A stretch of 64,000 nt of DNA from Takakia lepidozioides (Eukaryota > Streptophyta > Takakiopsida > Takakiales > Takakiaceae): contig CM060733.1 in the NCBI GenBank assembly GCA_030704615.1, forward strand, positions 51,336,001 to 51,400,000, written 5' to 3'. The position numbers and the translations under genes are program-made. Under the pieces are notes generated by a model. It searched no databases. It was not told the origin of the DNA and was given only the letters and a program-made list of their open reading frames with translations. Below, piece by piece: positions 48,640 to 61,114 of the stretch; the first letter of the stretch is position 1, and every line of letters starts with the position of its first letter.

Positions 48640-51480
48640 GAATACACGTACCAACTCTTGCTTTCGTTGCTATTGTTGGCGTTGATGTACTTTTGGGATT
48701 TGGGGAGACTGGTAAGGCATAAAGCTGCTGACTTTGCAATTTTTGATGTTGTATTACAAGAATTGAAGGTGACCTCGGGCATCACTTTCCATAATCAATG
48801 GCTCACTCCAGGGACGTGCACATATGTTCTATTGTTTTGTTTTCCTTCCAGAACAACTTAGATCACTACTCTGGTCCATGATCACTCTCCATATTGACAT
48901 ATTTCATATTATCTGCTGATGTTTTGGGGTTTAGGGTTTAGGATAAATAACATGAACACCATTGTTAGAGATTTAGGGTTGGGTTCAGTTGCAGCTATGC
49001 ATGCAATTACAGTTCGCATCATTTATACCTTGCTGAGAATTTATGCTAGGCATTGGCTGTGTAGGTTTTCACACTGCTACAAGTGCTGGCAGACGCAGCA
49101 ATCACGATGAAGGAAAGCAAAATGATAGAGAACCGGAGGGAATACCGCGAGACATATGATGTTGATGAATACGAGTCCCTCATATGCGAGGCCTACACGA
49201 GGGCAAGGGTCCATGAACTTGGTGCGTCAAAGCTGAAAAACTTTGTTAAACGAGTTGTTATAGAAGATGATTCAAACATATAAAGCTGAAAAATTGGCTG
49301 CAATTTTTAAAAAGCTGCCAGAAGGTATTAGCCACTTGCTTCAGCTTCCTGTGAATCATTGGCAAAAGAAAGACAACCCCAGAGACAACAAATGATCTGT
49401 TTATACAAACTATGTGCACCCCCATTCTTAATTAAATGTACAATTGATTTGTGTCTCCATATGCACCATTTCCATAATGTGTTCTTCTAAACTCCATCTC
49501 ATTGATTAGGCACCTATGGTCATCCACTGTCTCTCACAATCCTCCAAAGGTGTATGCTCTCTGGCAGCCAGCCCATGGAGGTCATTGCAAGAAAATTTGG
49601 TGATGGCATTGCTGATGTAATTCCAGGTCGAGCCCCATGGTCACCAGGGACCAAGGGACTAGTAAGCCTTACAGACCAACGCATGTAACTGATTTATGTA
49701 TCACAACAATTTCCCTGCCAACTACTATAAATCCATGTTATAGATACCAACTCATTTTGAACTCTTTGAGCCATCGTTGGTGGCGTTTGGAACCAACAGT
49801 AATAGTGCATGGTGACTTGCCTCATGCCCAGAACGTGAGTGGCAACAAGAGGTCAAAGCACGATCTTTTTCATCAAGCCAATGCTTGGACCCTTCAACCC
49901 CAATAACAAACTAGCCCAAGGTAGGGCCAGATGGTTTCAGTCACATGTATGTTGGTTGTAGGTTTGGTACTCATTTGGGGTTCCAAAATGGGATGAGATT
50001 TACCTATAGAGGAGCTTCCTGAAACTGCTTGAAGACATTGGCTGTTGGCATGGTGGTCATCCATGACCCATTCCCACCAATGTTTGCTAGTGCATTCTCC
50101 CTGGAATCTGGCCACATATTCCCCACGTTTCCTGCAACTATCTCATGTGAGACATGAAGTCGTGAATTCTGCATAGGAATTTCATGGAGGGGATCTCGGC
50201 CTGGTGAGAGTTGTGACGTTTGCTGCTTGGATGTCCCCAATACTCTTCCTCTGTTTGTGGGTCATCACCCCTTCCGTGCTTCTCCGGCTGCAATGAAAGT
50301 GTCTGAGACTTCAAAAAGGGATATCTACATAGTGCACACGAATACTTCTCTTGGCCTATCTGTTCAATAATTTTTTGTCCAACAACATTTCCACAGCTAA
50401 TCCAGCATCCATTGCCTCACCCACAAACCATAGTCTTTGGTACGATGGAACATCCCGTGATATACGACAACAGAAACAAGCAAGGTGGATTTTGAAGAGA
50501 GAAATGAATTTACAGAGTACTTGAGCTCTCATATACATATACTCATCCCCAGTTATTGAACATGCTTGACAGCAATGTGGTACAGAGCTTCCAAGTGATA
50601 GGGGACAAGATTCAGGCTGTCTAATTCCATGGCTATGAAGAGAACAGAACCTTGGATTTCGACTACTTCATTCTTACTGCAAATAGTACATTGCCCATGT
50701 ATTGGGCGTATCAAAACCAATTCCGGGCTGGGCATTGCTCTACATGACACTTATCATTTCTAGCAAGTCCTTTCAATGAACCTATAAAACAAACAACAAA
50801 CGCAACATGGGATGCAAAGAACAATATTTCAATTCTATCATACAACTCATCTTGGAAATGAAGAGCACAGTCTGCACACGACATTCACAAGTCAACATGA
50901 GTGTACAGGCACTATATGCACATATGCACTCATACTTTATGTGCGTGTTTTCATTCATAGTATGATAACTTCTAATCTTCATTCATTCCCAATATACATT
51001 ATGTACGGTTCATTCATCCCAAAGTTGTAGTGGCTCTCCAACTTGCATGTAAAAGCAATCATGCATGCATCCACTCCATGATTTTATCAGATGACAATCG
51101 CAGGCCCTAGAGCAACAGTCCATGAGACTGTTGCATGCCAGTTGAAGCCATGAGCAGCCCCACGTATATTGTTCTTAGGCATCTTCACATCCTTATGAGG
51201 ATGGAATTCCATAAGTGGCTCTCTCAGGTAGTGACAAAGACATTGTATGCATATCATGAACACAAGCATAATATCTCAGTGGAAGCGAGGAAAACCAGAC
51301 ATGCTACCTTTTGGTCAAATAATTCACTTGAAAACCTTTTATGGGTGCATGATCGCGCCAAAAAAATAGATTTAATGTGCCAGTTGAGCCAGTGCAGCAA
51401 GTCAAAGTTGAGTCCATTACCATCTCTCCCTCCCACATTGAACAATGGGGGTTGACAATCATACACCCACCTACTATAAG
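48640..51480. other. Region with unassigned ORFs only
   Basis: 48925-48942 holds a telobox-like ggggtttagggtttagg. An open frame at 49083-49283 (plus) reads IENRREYRETYDVDEYESL and then an Arg/Lys-rich helix-like end. It looks protein-like and follows an acceptor-like ctggcag, but I do not recognise it. 49510-49665 (plus) is open as SQPMEVIARKFGDGIADVIP with a GTAAGC donor-like end. On the minus strand 50260-50004 is open and Asn/Gln/Ser-rich (ANIGGNGSWMTTMPTANVFK). None could be joined into a gene model. Confidence 0.35.
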
Positions 51481-51489
51481 GATGGGTAT

Positions 51490-54460
51490 CTAAAACAGCT
51501 CTGCCCTTGAAACAAATGTGTATACCCTATGATTGACCTCAATCCAGTTTTTCCCCGGCTTCTTTCTCACACCACTCTCCTCCATTGCTTTTCTCACCTT
51601 GGCTACATCACCCCATCTTCCAGCCATAGAATAGACATTTGAAAGCAGCACATACAGTGCAGCATTGTCCGGTTCTAACTTGAACATGTGACGTGCAGTT
51701 TGTTCTGCTAGCGCCACATGGCCATGGATTCTGCAGGTGCCAAGCAAGCCCCCCACACTGAAGCACTAGGGTTGATTGGCATGTTGCTGATAAAGTCCTC
51801 TGCTTCATCCAAAGGCCCTGCACGGCCAAGAAGGTCAACCATGCAGCCATAGTTAACTCTGTTGGTGTGATACCATGAACTTAATTCATAGAAGGGAAAT
51901 GACAGCCCTCATCTACTAGGCCCGCATGACTGCATGCAGAGAGGATTCCAATAAAAGTGACATTGGTCAGTTTCACCCCTTCCTGTTGCATCCCTTCAAA
52001 GAGTTTTATTGCCTCAATACCGAAACCATGTTGGGCATATCCTACAATCATAGCATTCCATGACACTGTGTTCTTACCCACTAAGACATCTGACTCAAAT
52101 CCAGAATTGATCACCACATGGTCACAGACCTTCCTCCCTTCATGCAAGACTGCTAACTTGGAGCATGCACTAAGGATACTAATGAAAGTGATCTCGTCAG
52201 GCTTACACCTTCTCGTTGCATTTGCCAATAGAAATCAAATGCTTGCGCACCACATCCTTACTGGGATGACCCTGAAATGATCACACACCATGAGAACACA
52301 TCTTGTTCGGGCATTTTGTCAAACACTTGGCATGCATTCAGAAAACCCCTGCACTTGCAATATATGATGACAAGGGCATTGGCCACCTGGCCAACCGACT
52401 CAAGTCCAGCCTCAACTATGTCCACATGAAGCCACTTGCCCTGTTCCAAGGCTAGTGGGCTGGCACATGAATTGAGGATGCTCAAATATGTGATCTCATT
52501 TGGCTTCAAGCCTTCTCGTTGCATTCGCTGCCAAAATTCAGTTGCCTTTTGGAATTGCCCTTACTGAACTAATCCTGCGCATCCCTACCACATCCATGCT
52601 GAGCATATTCGGCTATTATCGCATTACACGACGTCACATTTCGTTCAGCCATATTGTCAAACACTTGACGTGCATCCACTATGCTCCCAGACTTCACATA
52701 CATGTCAACAAGGGCATTCTCCAGGATGGTATCTGCCACAATGCCCACCTTGCTGATGTCAGCATGGACCTCTCTTCCCTTTTTTAAGGCTGCAAGGCTG
52801 GCACATGCATTGAGAATGCAACTCACTCCTTCCTGCAACATTTGCTCATAGATCTCCAAGGCCTCGCTACTACACCCATGCTGTGCAAATCCTGAAGTCA
52901 TGGCGTTCCATGACACCACATCTCTTTGCGCCATACTGTCAAACACTAGACGTGCATCCTTTATACTCCCACATTTGGCATACATATTAACCAAGGCAGT
53001 CTCTAGAATGGAATCTAGCCCAATTCCAGCTTTCATGATGTCAACATGCACCTCTTTGCCATTTTCCAGGTCTCCCAGACTGGCACAGGCATTGAGAATG
53101 CAAGTGAATGTGACCCTATCAGGCATCACCCCTTCCCATATCATTTGCTCATAGATCTCAAATGCATCCCTACCATATCCATGTTGAGCATATCCTGCTA
53201 TCATTGCACTCCCTGACACCACATTTTGCTGAGCCATACTGTTAAATACTTGGCGTGCATCATTCATACTCCCACATTTGGCATACATGTCAACAAAGGC
53301 GCTCTCCAGAATAATATTTGGAAGAATTCTGGCCTTATCAACACCAGCATGAACCTCTTTGCCATTTTCCAGGGCTGCCAGACTGGCACATGCATTGAGA
53401 GCACAAATGTATATGACTCTGTCAGGCTTCACCCCTTCCCATCTCATTTGCTCATACATCTCCAAAGCAGCCTTACCAGACCCATGCTGGGCATATCCTG
53501 AGACCATGGCATTCCATGAGACACATCTCAAACATTTTCCGTGCAGTCTTCAAGCTCCCACATTTGGCATACATGTTCGCCAAGGCAGTCTCCAGAATGA
53601 TATCTGGTCCAATCCCAGCTTTGATGATGTCAGCATGGACCGTTTTCCCTTTTTCCAGGGCTGCCAGGCTGGCACATGCATTGAGAATGCAAATAAATGT
53701 GACCTTGTCCGCATCACCCCTTCCTGTATCATTTCCTCATAGATCCCCAAAGCCTCTCTACCACACCCATGCTGAGCATACCCTGTGATCATTGTATTCC
53801 ATGAGACTACATTTCGTTGAACCATATTATTGAACACTTGCAGAATAAAATTTGGCATATCAATCTGAGCTTTGATGATGTGAGCATGGACCTCTTTGGC
53901 CTTATCCAGGGTTGTTAGGTTGGCACATGCGTTGACAACACAAATGAATGTGACCTTGTCTGGCATCACCCATTCCTGTTGCATTTGCTCAAAGATCTCA
54001 AAAGCCTCCCTACTGCACCTGTGCTTGGCATATCCTGCTATCGTTATATTCCAAGTAAACATATCTCGTTCAGCCATTTTGTCAAATACATGGCGTGCAT
54101 CCCTCATGCTCCCGCACTTTGCATACATGTTGACAAGGGTGTTTAGCATAAAGATGTTTGGCTGGAAGCCCACTTCGGACAATGTTGGCATGCACGTGCT
54201 TTCCCTCTGTTAGACCTTTCATCTTGATGCACTCCTGCAAGAGACGGATGTAAGCATTGGACTCTGCCAAAATGCCTTGTTGGCTCAAAATGTGCAGTGC
54301 CTCATTCAGTTGTCCGCCCTTACATACTGTCCTCACATCCCACTTGTGCTAGAAAAGTTCGTGTTGCCCCCATCTCCTGGTCTTCTTTCAAAAGAAGTGG
54401 TCACAGTGGATGGCCCTGATTCAAACAATTGTGCATGATTCGACCCTGCGATCCTGTATC
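51490..54460 (-). pseudogene. PLS-class PPR pseudogene ending in E/E+ region, no DYW
   Basis: From 54460 leftward: QLFESGPSTVTTSFERRPGD, a frame change, KGGQLNEALHILSQQGILAE, LLQECIKMKGLTEGKHVHAN, another frame change, then PLS triplets. The longest clean stretch is 53531-52569 (320 codons; VDMYAKCGSMNDARQVFN, VVSGSAMIAGYAQHGYGRDA). Later modules resemble another subtype (LKPNEITYLSILNSCASP, ALEQGKWLHVDIVEAG). The E region reads YVLLSNVYSMAGRWGDVAKV and KKPGKNWIEVNHRVYTFV, followed by a stop at 51490 instead of a DYW domain. At 52120-52070 the VLVG/KNTVSWNAM junction lacks about 20-25 residues of one repeat. Several frameshifts make a working product unlikely, though assembly errors in homopolymers cannot be excluded. 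Confidence 0.85.
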
Positions 54461-54935
54461 ACTCGAACATCCAGAACTTACTTTATACTGAAACATGATC
54501 CCAAGCTCCTACAGTACTACCTTGAAATTTTCTGTGCAAACCAGCAATGGAGTAGCTGAGCAGCAATAGCTTCAACCACGGAAGGCTACACCACCCACAA
54601 GCACCTTTCATATAAAAGCAGACAACCGTGATGCCCTGCAGAAAGGAAGAAGAACCTACTGATAGCAATGGTAAACTGCTTATTCACTACGCACAGCGAA
54701 TCGTTACTACTCTAAGCCATTGAAGACAAGATGCCGTATATTCACCATGCAGCTCTTGTCACAACCATATGAAGATAGCCTCACCTTACCAAGCCTGTGC
54801 CCCTAATGTGAAGATATGAGAACTTCTGCAAGGCTCGTTCTATGTCTATTGGTCAATCTGCATAGAAACTCCTCTGAATCATAAATGGAAGTTCCCATTA
54901 TCCGATATTATTGGGACACGCTTTCCATAGAATTA

Positions 54936-54937
<2 letters not shown>

Positions 54938-55004
<67 letters not shown>
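54938..55004 (+). repeat. (CT)n microsatellite
   Basis: An uninterrupted CT run of about 33 units between two PPR pseudogenes. The rest of 54470-55270 shows no gene. Confidence 0.95.
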
Positions 55005-55007
<3 letters not shown>

Positions 55008-55275
55008 GCACAGCGCTAGACCAAACGAAATAGATAACATGATGTGTACACCAGTCGTTACATCGACACCAAGTTTAGGGAATGAGTTGCATAGATTGAT
55101 CCAGGGCTTGACAGATCCATCCCTTGACTGCGATCTGGTGACCCACCTACATACATATACATGCATGCCTATCACCGCATCAATCTTATATCTAGTGGCC
55201 AGTAGTGGGAATCTTTACTTCTCTTCCTTTGTCGATAATCTCGTGGAGATTCTTGTGGGCATTTTGAAGTTTCCA

Positions 55276-55968
55276 TTAGATCACATCTTGCCTGGGCATT
55301 TTGTCAAACACTTGGCTTGCACCCACCACATCCCCACACTTGTAGTACATGCTGACAAAGGCAGTGCCCATATGGAGATCTGACTCAAATCCAGCCTTGA
55401 TGATGCTCGCATGGAGATGCTTGCCCTGTTCCACAGCTGCTGGGCTGCCACAAGCTTTGAGGATGCTCATAAAGGTGACCTTGTTGGGCTTCACGCGTGT
55501 TTGTTGCATTCGTTGAAAGTATTCAATTGCCTCTCCGCTATGCCCTTCCTCAGCTAGTCTTGCAATCATCACAGTCCATGAAATCACATTTTGTGTATGC
55601 ATATTGTCAAAAACTTGGTGCACATTCACTATACTCCTGCATTTGCAATACATGCTGACAAGAGCGCCATTGCTTACTTAGAGATTTGACTCAAATCCAG
55701 CTATCTTGATTTCGGCATGGACCCGCTCGCCCTGTTCCACAGCCGCGGGGCTGGCACATGCATTGAGGATGCTCATGAAGGTGACATTGTTGGGCTTCAA
55801 GCCTTCTTGTTGCATACTTCGGAAGTAACGGAAAGCCTCTTCACTTTGCCCGTGCCGAGCTAATCTTGCAATCATGGCATTCCAAGAGATCACATCTAGC
55901 TTAGGGATTTTTTCAAAACAAACTCCTTCTGAGTTTGCGCATATCTTCTTTCCCTGCCCTATCCTCAC
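55276..55968 (-). pseudogene. PLS PPR fragment
   Basis: Two blocks on the minus strand: 55968-55678 (LDVISWNAMIARLARHGQSE, LKPNNVTFMSILNACASPAA) and, after a frame break, 55653-55276 (VISWTVMIARLAEEGHSGEA, TFMSILKACGSPAAVEQGKH, MYYKCGDVVGASQVFDKMPR). The reading ends at QDVI followed by TAA where a relative would have TCA (DVIS). There is no start region and no E or DYW region, so it is an orphan piece of about two triplets. Wording (MQQEGLKPNNVTF) differs from the 42-45 kb family and is closer to part of the 51.5-54.5 kb locus. Confidence 0.82.
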
Positions 55969-56384
55969 ACAAACCTCCTACTCTGCTGGCAGATTGTGGG
56001 CATGTATAGCTGCAATGGAAATTCATGCATCAAACAACAAATTGTACCCTATGCAAAGACAAACTTCTTCAGGTGGGCCAGACATCCACACAATTGCAAC
56101 TTACAATGGTATGCAACATATGTGGGCAACGTACAAACACAATTCAATATGGAAGGTGAACGCAGAGTACCAAGGTGGGGACACGTTTGGAAGGCATGGA
56201 TAGAACTGACGTACGAGGAAATGCACGATGAGGGTAGCAAAACACTGGATTTGGGTGGAAGTGTATGTGACGACGTGGCATATATCCCAACGTCCATTCT
56301 TTCTTCAGATTTGCCATTTGAAATTTGAATAGATGTCAGAATGATTTTTGAAAGAGGGCATGATGTATGCTTGGGATACCATGT

Positions 56385-56590
56385 AGCATGGGGAGGATGA
56401 AGGCATGCATGGGGGTTGGTGGGCAATGCCATGCATGAGGGCACGTCTCATGTCCTAGCAGCGGGACATGAGGCACGGGAGGGCGTGCCGCGTGGCAGCA
56501 GCCGTGCGGTGTGCGGGCGATGGAGGCGGGGGTCCATGCTGGCTGAACCGGCTCCCTTGCATTCAACTCCAAGGCCCCATCTAATGCTTG
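56385..56590 (-). repeat. GC-rich dispersed repeat, copy 2
   Basis: Reverse-complement counterpart of 48405-48625: here ggatgaaggcatgcatgggg opens and ggccccatctaatgcttgg closes the element, with cagcgggacatgaggcacgg and gctggctgaaccggctccc between. It sits 0.5 kb upstream of the Bet v 1 fusion gene. The rest of 55970-57107 shows no coding exon and should hold that gene's promoter. Confidence 0.75.
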
Positions 56591-57107
56591 GCTTTATAGG
56601 TATAGGTAAGTGGTTCAAGAAGGTGAATCATCTACACGCACCAAGTCGTTCGTTTGAATACGCCTTTGCTCAAATCAAACCTGTGTTTAGAAGCAGGGCA
56701 GAAAACAAATGCTAACCTGTACTCAACACAAGGTTTGTTCAAATCTACAATTGCCGCTCCAAGCTTGGTTTGCTGTAAGTACTTTCCAAAAAGTCCCGTA
56801 CAGTAAAGACTTTCATGCAACAAATGTACTTCTCTTAGTCCCTTCATCAGAAGTCTTCCGAAGTTTGGAATTGGTCAGAAAAGGTGTGTGGATGGTCAGA
56901 AGGAAGGTGGGTAAGCAGTCTTCTGGAGACGAACACCGGAGGCTGCTTGCACGTGCATTCAATTCTTTCTCCTCTCCTATAACAAGCCCCATCTCTCTCT
57001 CTTTCTCAACACTACCACTTCTCGGACCTCGTATCTCACTCTGAATCAGACCCAACTTTTTGCACAGTGAGAAGCTTCTCTTAACTCGCTCCAGTCACCT
57101 GGGAACA

Positions 57108-58617
57108 ATGGTGGGAACACTCTCATACACCCAAGTTCTTCAGGCGTCACCCGAGAAGGTCTGGGATGCCTGCAAGCATGCGGACGAGATTCTTCCCGTG
57201 CAGATGCCCGAGTTTTTTACCAAGTCTGAGCTTCTTGAAGGAAATGGAGGGCCAGGCACCATCCGCCTCGTTAGAATGGGCCCTGGTAAAAGGACTTTCT
57301 GCTGTATAATAGATTCTCTAGAGGCTTGCGCGTAATTGCTTGATAGAGAGTGCCAACTTTGATCAAATTTATCCGGGTGCAGCCTGCAACAGTTTCAAGA
57401 TGTCGAAGCTCAAGCTTCGTTCATAGTCTCGCTGAAGAGATCATACCGTTTAATATTCAATTGTGAAGAGTAAATTCTTGACAGCCTGGAAAGGTGTAAG
57501 ATCACGTGTAGTGGGTATGCTAACCAGTGTGATACAATGTGTGTAGCCATTGCTCATGCCGGGGTTGTGAAGGAGCGCATGGATATCTTTGACGACACTA
57601 CAAGAACTCTGGGATACACCGTACTAGAGGGTGATCCTCGATACAGCTCCTTCAGTGCTAAGATGCAATTTACCCCTGGACCAGATGGTAGCACCGAGGC
57701 AACCTGGACCGCAGAGTACGAACCAATTGGAGACATGGGGCCCCCTGAACACATCAAGGCTATTGTTGTTCACGTGTTCAACTGTCTACAGACAGCGGCT
57801 AAGGCCTTGGTACTCTCACACACTGAAATATTGGATGTCTCACCCGATGCTATATGGAAGGCATGCAAGCATGCCGACGAATTGCTGCCTGCTCAAATGC
57901 CCCAATATTTCACCAAGTCGGAGCTTCTGCAAGGACATGGCGGTCCCGGATCCATCCGCCTCGTCAGAATGGGCCCTGGTATGAGTCCCTCCCCTGTATT
58001 AGATTTTTTTCCAGAAAACACGCAAGTGGTCAAAGATCTGAAAGAACAACTTTATAGTGGGACCCCTGAAAGCCTTTCAAGCTCTTACGAGCAGGGACAA
58101 GAACCCATAGAAGGCGGGTGGACGAGAAAGAAATTGCAAGGACAGCCTGGTTCGACTAGTGAATGTAAGCTGACAAGCTTGAATGAATCTGAGAGCTCTC
58201 TAAGATCAGAAACACTTTTGTTGGCCACTACATGTGAAATTATTCAATCTATACAGATCAATTCGCTCAGTTAGACGCAAGTAGAGGACGCACTTATTGT
58301 GATTATCCACGTTACATATTTTGATGTCTTCTGCAGCCATCCCATATGCCGGAACTGTGAAGGAGCGCATGGACCTTTTCGATGATGCTACCAAGACCCT
58401 GGGCTACACGGTGCTGGAGGGCGATCCCCGTTACAGCACATTCAGCGCTAAAATGCAGTTTGCTCCTGGACCAGATGGAAGCACCGAGGCGACCTGGACT
58501 GCATACTATGTCCCAGTTGGAGACGCAGGCCCCCCAGAACACATCAAGGGCGTTGCTACGCTTGTGTTCAAAGCTCTGGAAGCCGCTGTGAAGGCCAACC
58601 CTGCTGCATACGCTTAA
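57108..58617 (+). CDS. Tandem-fused double Bet v 1 (PR-10/MLP superfamily) protein
   Basis: Exons 57108-57285, 57547-57978 and 58337-58617 sum to 891 nt, 296 residues; both introns are phase 1 with GT-AG ends. Bet v 1-fold proteins bind hydrophobic ligands in a cavity, and some are enzymes such as norcoclaurine synthase. Domain 1 starts MVGTLSYTQVLQASPEKVWD and has the glycine-rich loop EGNGGPGTIRL. The middle exon completes it (VKERMDIFDDTTRTLGYTVL, STEATWTAEYEPIGDMGPPE, ending LQTAAKAL) and runs without a linker into domain 2 (VLSHTEILDVSPDAIWKACK, loop QGHGGPGSIRL). The last exon completes domain 2 (GTVKERMDLFDDATKTLGYT) and ends ANPAAYA. Both introns fall at the same place, after MGPG. 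Each domain is about 150 residues, as usual for the family. The middle exon is one open frame across the fusion, so this is a di-domain gene, not two genes. Ligand unknown. Confidence 0.9.
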
Positions 58618-58789
58618 AACTCGCACGGCTGCTTGTCTTCTGGACATCTTCTCGAGCGCATTCTTTACTCGTCTAGTCACTATAGATCTTTGTCATATTG
58701 AATGAATCTGAGAGCTCTCTAGTCATCATTTTTGTGCAAAAGCAGGAACATCATTGAAGTAACATTTGTGTAGTTCTCAATTATGTTTC

Positions 58790-58795
58790 AATAAA
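58790..58795 (+). terminator. AATAAA polyadenylation signal of the Bet v 1 fusion gene
   Basis: Canonical aataaa hexamer about 170 nt after the stop codon, in T-rich sequence; a plausible 3' end signal. Confidence 0.5.
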
Positions 58796-58979
58796 TCTAA
58801 GGATCCCAAGACAGTTGAATGGCCCTAGCTGGAAACCTCACCTGTGAGGGACTCGTCACGAGAGAGAGAATCAGAAGGCGCTTGCAAACACTTCATAGCT
58901 CCTACTTTCCGTGGAGTAGGACGAGTGAGAGCATTTCCCGACAGATGGAAAGGTGTTCTTGAAGAATGTGCACATTGAA

Positions 58980-60460
58980 GGCCGAACTAATCTTGCTTGC
59001 AACCGTCTGGGGATATAATTTGGAATCCATTTTTCACAAATGCGTGCAATCTAGATCCAGCTTCTCTAAAATCCTGGGCCTCAAAAGTGGTTTCTAAAAA
59101 GATTCGAAATTTGAAGGGTGCTGGCAAAATGGGCACCAAGAATGTTTATCCACATTACCTCTCCTTGGAGCTTAATAGTCAGGAATCATGTTATGGACTC
59201 CATCCCGACTGATGCTAACCCGTGGCCTTCCTCTCTCAAATGGGTGGTTCAAGGTTTAATTCCCTCAAAATCTGTTCCTAAAGGCTCCAGAGCAACGGTT
59301 CCCCACTGCCTTATGGCAGAAGCAACCTCTGGTCTTTCCACCAGGGCTGCCAACGCTGCCTGGAATATGCTCATTGAAGAAATACCGAACGATTGGACTC
59401 TTCTAACTGCCCTTCCTGCCAATTTACATTCCCTGCTTGCCTGGTTTGGTTCTTCCGGTCTCATCCAAGCTTTTGCTTTCCAGGCTCTATATAGGCAAGG
59501 TGACCTGATGCATGGTTGGATGAGACGGTTGGTTGGTTGGATGAGCTGATGCTATAGGTACCTTGCATTCTCCTTGGCTGATATCTCTTGTTCTGAGCTG
59601 GTTCCCATCAGAGTTTTCTGTCTAGAGACTGGGCAGATCAACCCATCTCTTCCTACAGAGGTGGCTTATTACGCAGATTCTTGACAGCCCCTTTGAGAAT
59701 TCTGCAATTTGATCCCGGGGAGTGGATTTGGATGTCCAAGAAACATGATCCCTTTTTTGCATACAAGGTTAGAATGGGGATATTCTTTGCTGGTGCCCCA
59801 CTCCTCCTTCGATCTTAAGTATTCCAGGAAATAGAGACACTTAGCTATTGAACCCGTGACCTTGTGGAAATCAGTCTAGAAAGAATGTGGAGGAAGGAGA
59901 GGGCTGCTAAGATTAGTGGTTTTTTGTGGAGGCTCGCAAACAGGATCCTACCACTAACACATCTCTCCTGGGGCTCTCTCTCGGTCTGTCAGCACTGTTC
60001 AGCTTCTGTCATTGAGTCTGCTGAGCACCTCTTCTGCTTGTGTCCCTTTGCGGAATTCCATGATCTGGGATAGAGCGGCTAGGCTCTACAGGCTTTGGGA
60101 TCACGACTTTCCAAGAGACCCCTCTTTGATTCCGCTGAATCTGCATAATGGTAAACTTTGGTCAGTATGTCCGGTTTGGACAGCTCTGCATGCGCATATC
60201 TTCTGGCAAATTTGGAAATCTCGCTGTTATTCCATTTTTCATAATCAGCCACCTAGTGCTAGCGCGATTCTCTTTAGAGCTCACTGAAGCTCGGAAAACT
60301 TGGGATGTGCTGTATGCAGTTTTTTTCAGGTGGTCCAAAGATAAGCGACAAGGAGCGCTTGCTCAATTTGACTCAACTTGGGGAAAAGGAGGCGTCTTCG
60401 GCTCCAGGATTGCCGAGCTGCGAGTTGCCTGGAACGACTCCATCCCAGCATGCTAGGAAC
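58980..60460 (+). pseudogene. LINE 3' part with reverse-transcriptase zinc-binding (zf-RVT) region
   Basis: Broken frames read NACNLDPASLKSWASKVVSK, SSLKWVVQGLIPSKSVPKGS, then RAAKISGFLWRLANRILPLT followed by CQHCSASVIESAEHLFCLCP. The last two match the zf-RVT region that follows the reverse transcriptase in plant LINEs, with its C-x2-C and H-x4-C ligands. It continues ALHAHIFWQIWKSR. Multiple stops between blocks show an old copy. The upstream RT domain is absent, so it is 5'-truncated. Confidence 0.78.
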
Positions 60461-60604
60461 TGTTCCATCAGCGCTAAGGTCTCCCCTGCGGAAGGAGAGG
60501 AGCAGGAAGAAAATTGGCGCAACATAGTTAAAGGAAGGTTAAGTCGAGGGTGCATCTCTCCTTTGAACCTTGCAAGAGGGTGTAAGATGATGCCCTCACG
60601 GTTT

Positions 60605-60705
60605 GCATCTCTGAGTCCAGGGTAAGATGATAAGCCCTCATGGCATGCATCTCTGAGTCCAGGGTAAGATGATAAGCCCTCATGGCATGCATCTCTGAAT
60701 CCAGT
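60605..60705 (+). repeat. 42-bp tandem repeat, about 2.5 copies
   Basis: The unit begins gcatctctgagtccagggta and includes ataagccctcatg; starts fall at 60605, 60647 and 60689. It lies just after the LINE remnant. 60750-61110 carries only short repeats such as cgtcgccacgtttcgta, given twice at 60885-60945. Confidence 0.85.
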
Positions 60706-61114
60706 AGCCTTCATAGGACCTCCTTTTGAACTCCGGTCACTGAGCAGTGCCTCCTCTGTTGGTCTTATGGCTTCCCTGCAAGGTTATTTTTTCCTTGTCT
60801 TCCAAAATTTTGCCTTATTCTAGCGACTACCGAAGGGCTAGTTTAGCGTAGAGCAGATATAGGTGTGCCTTAGTGCCATCATCGTCGCCACGTTTCGTAG
60901 CCATGTCATTGTAACCACGTCATCGTCGCCACGTTTCGTACGTCGTCAATTTCTTCTTAATTTCTTCTTAATCTGCCCGGACTGCCCGAAATACCCGAAA
61001 TAACCGTGTCTTGCACCGCGGGGAAGCGACGATGATGCCCAAGCGTGGTTGAGCGCGGAGGGGTGTCACACACCGATCTCAGAGGGAGATCCTACATACT
61101 GCACAACCTTATTA

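Noticed and set aside
48454-48861. Pro/His-rich and Gly/Arg-rich ORFs on both strands
   Set aside because: They lie within the GC-rich dispersed repeat, and openness follows from composition.
54938-55175. ORF with a long Arg-Glu repeat
   Set aside because: Product of the CT microsatellite.
60605-60705. CRISPR-like spaced repeat
   Set aside because: Adjacent 42-bp units with no unique spacers, in a eukaryotic context; a simple tandem duplication.
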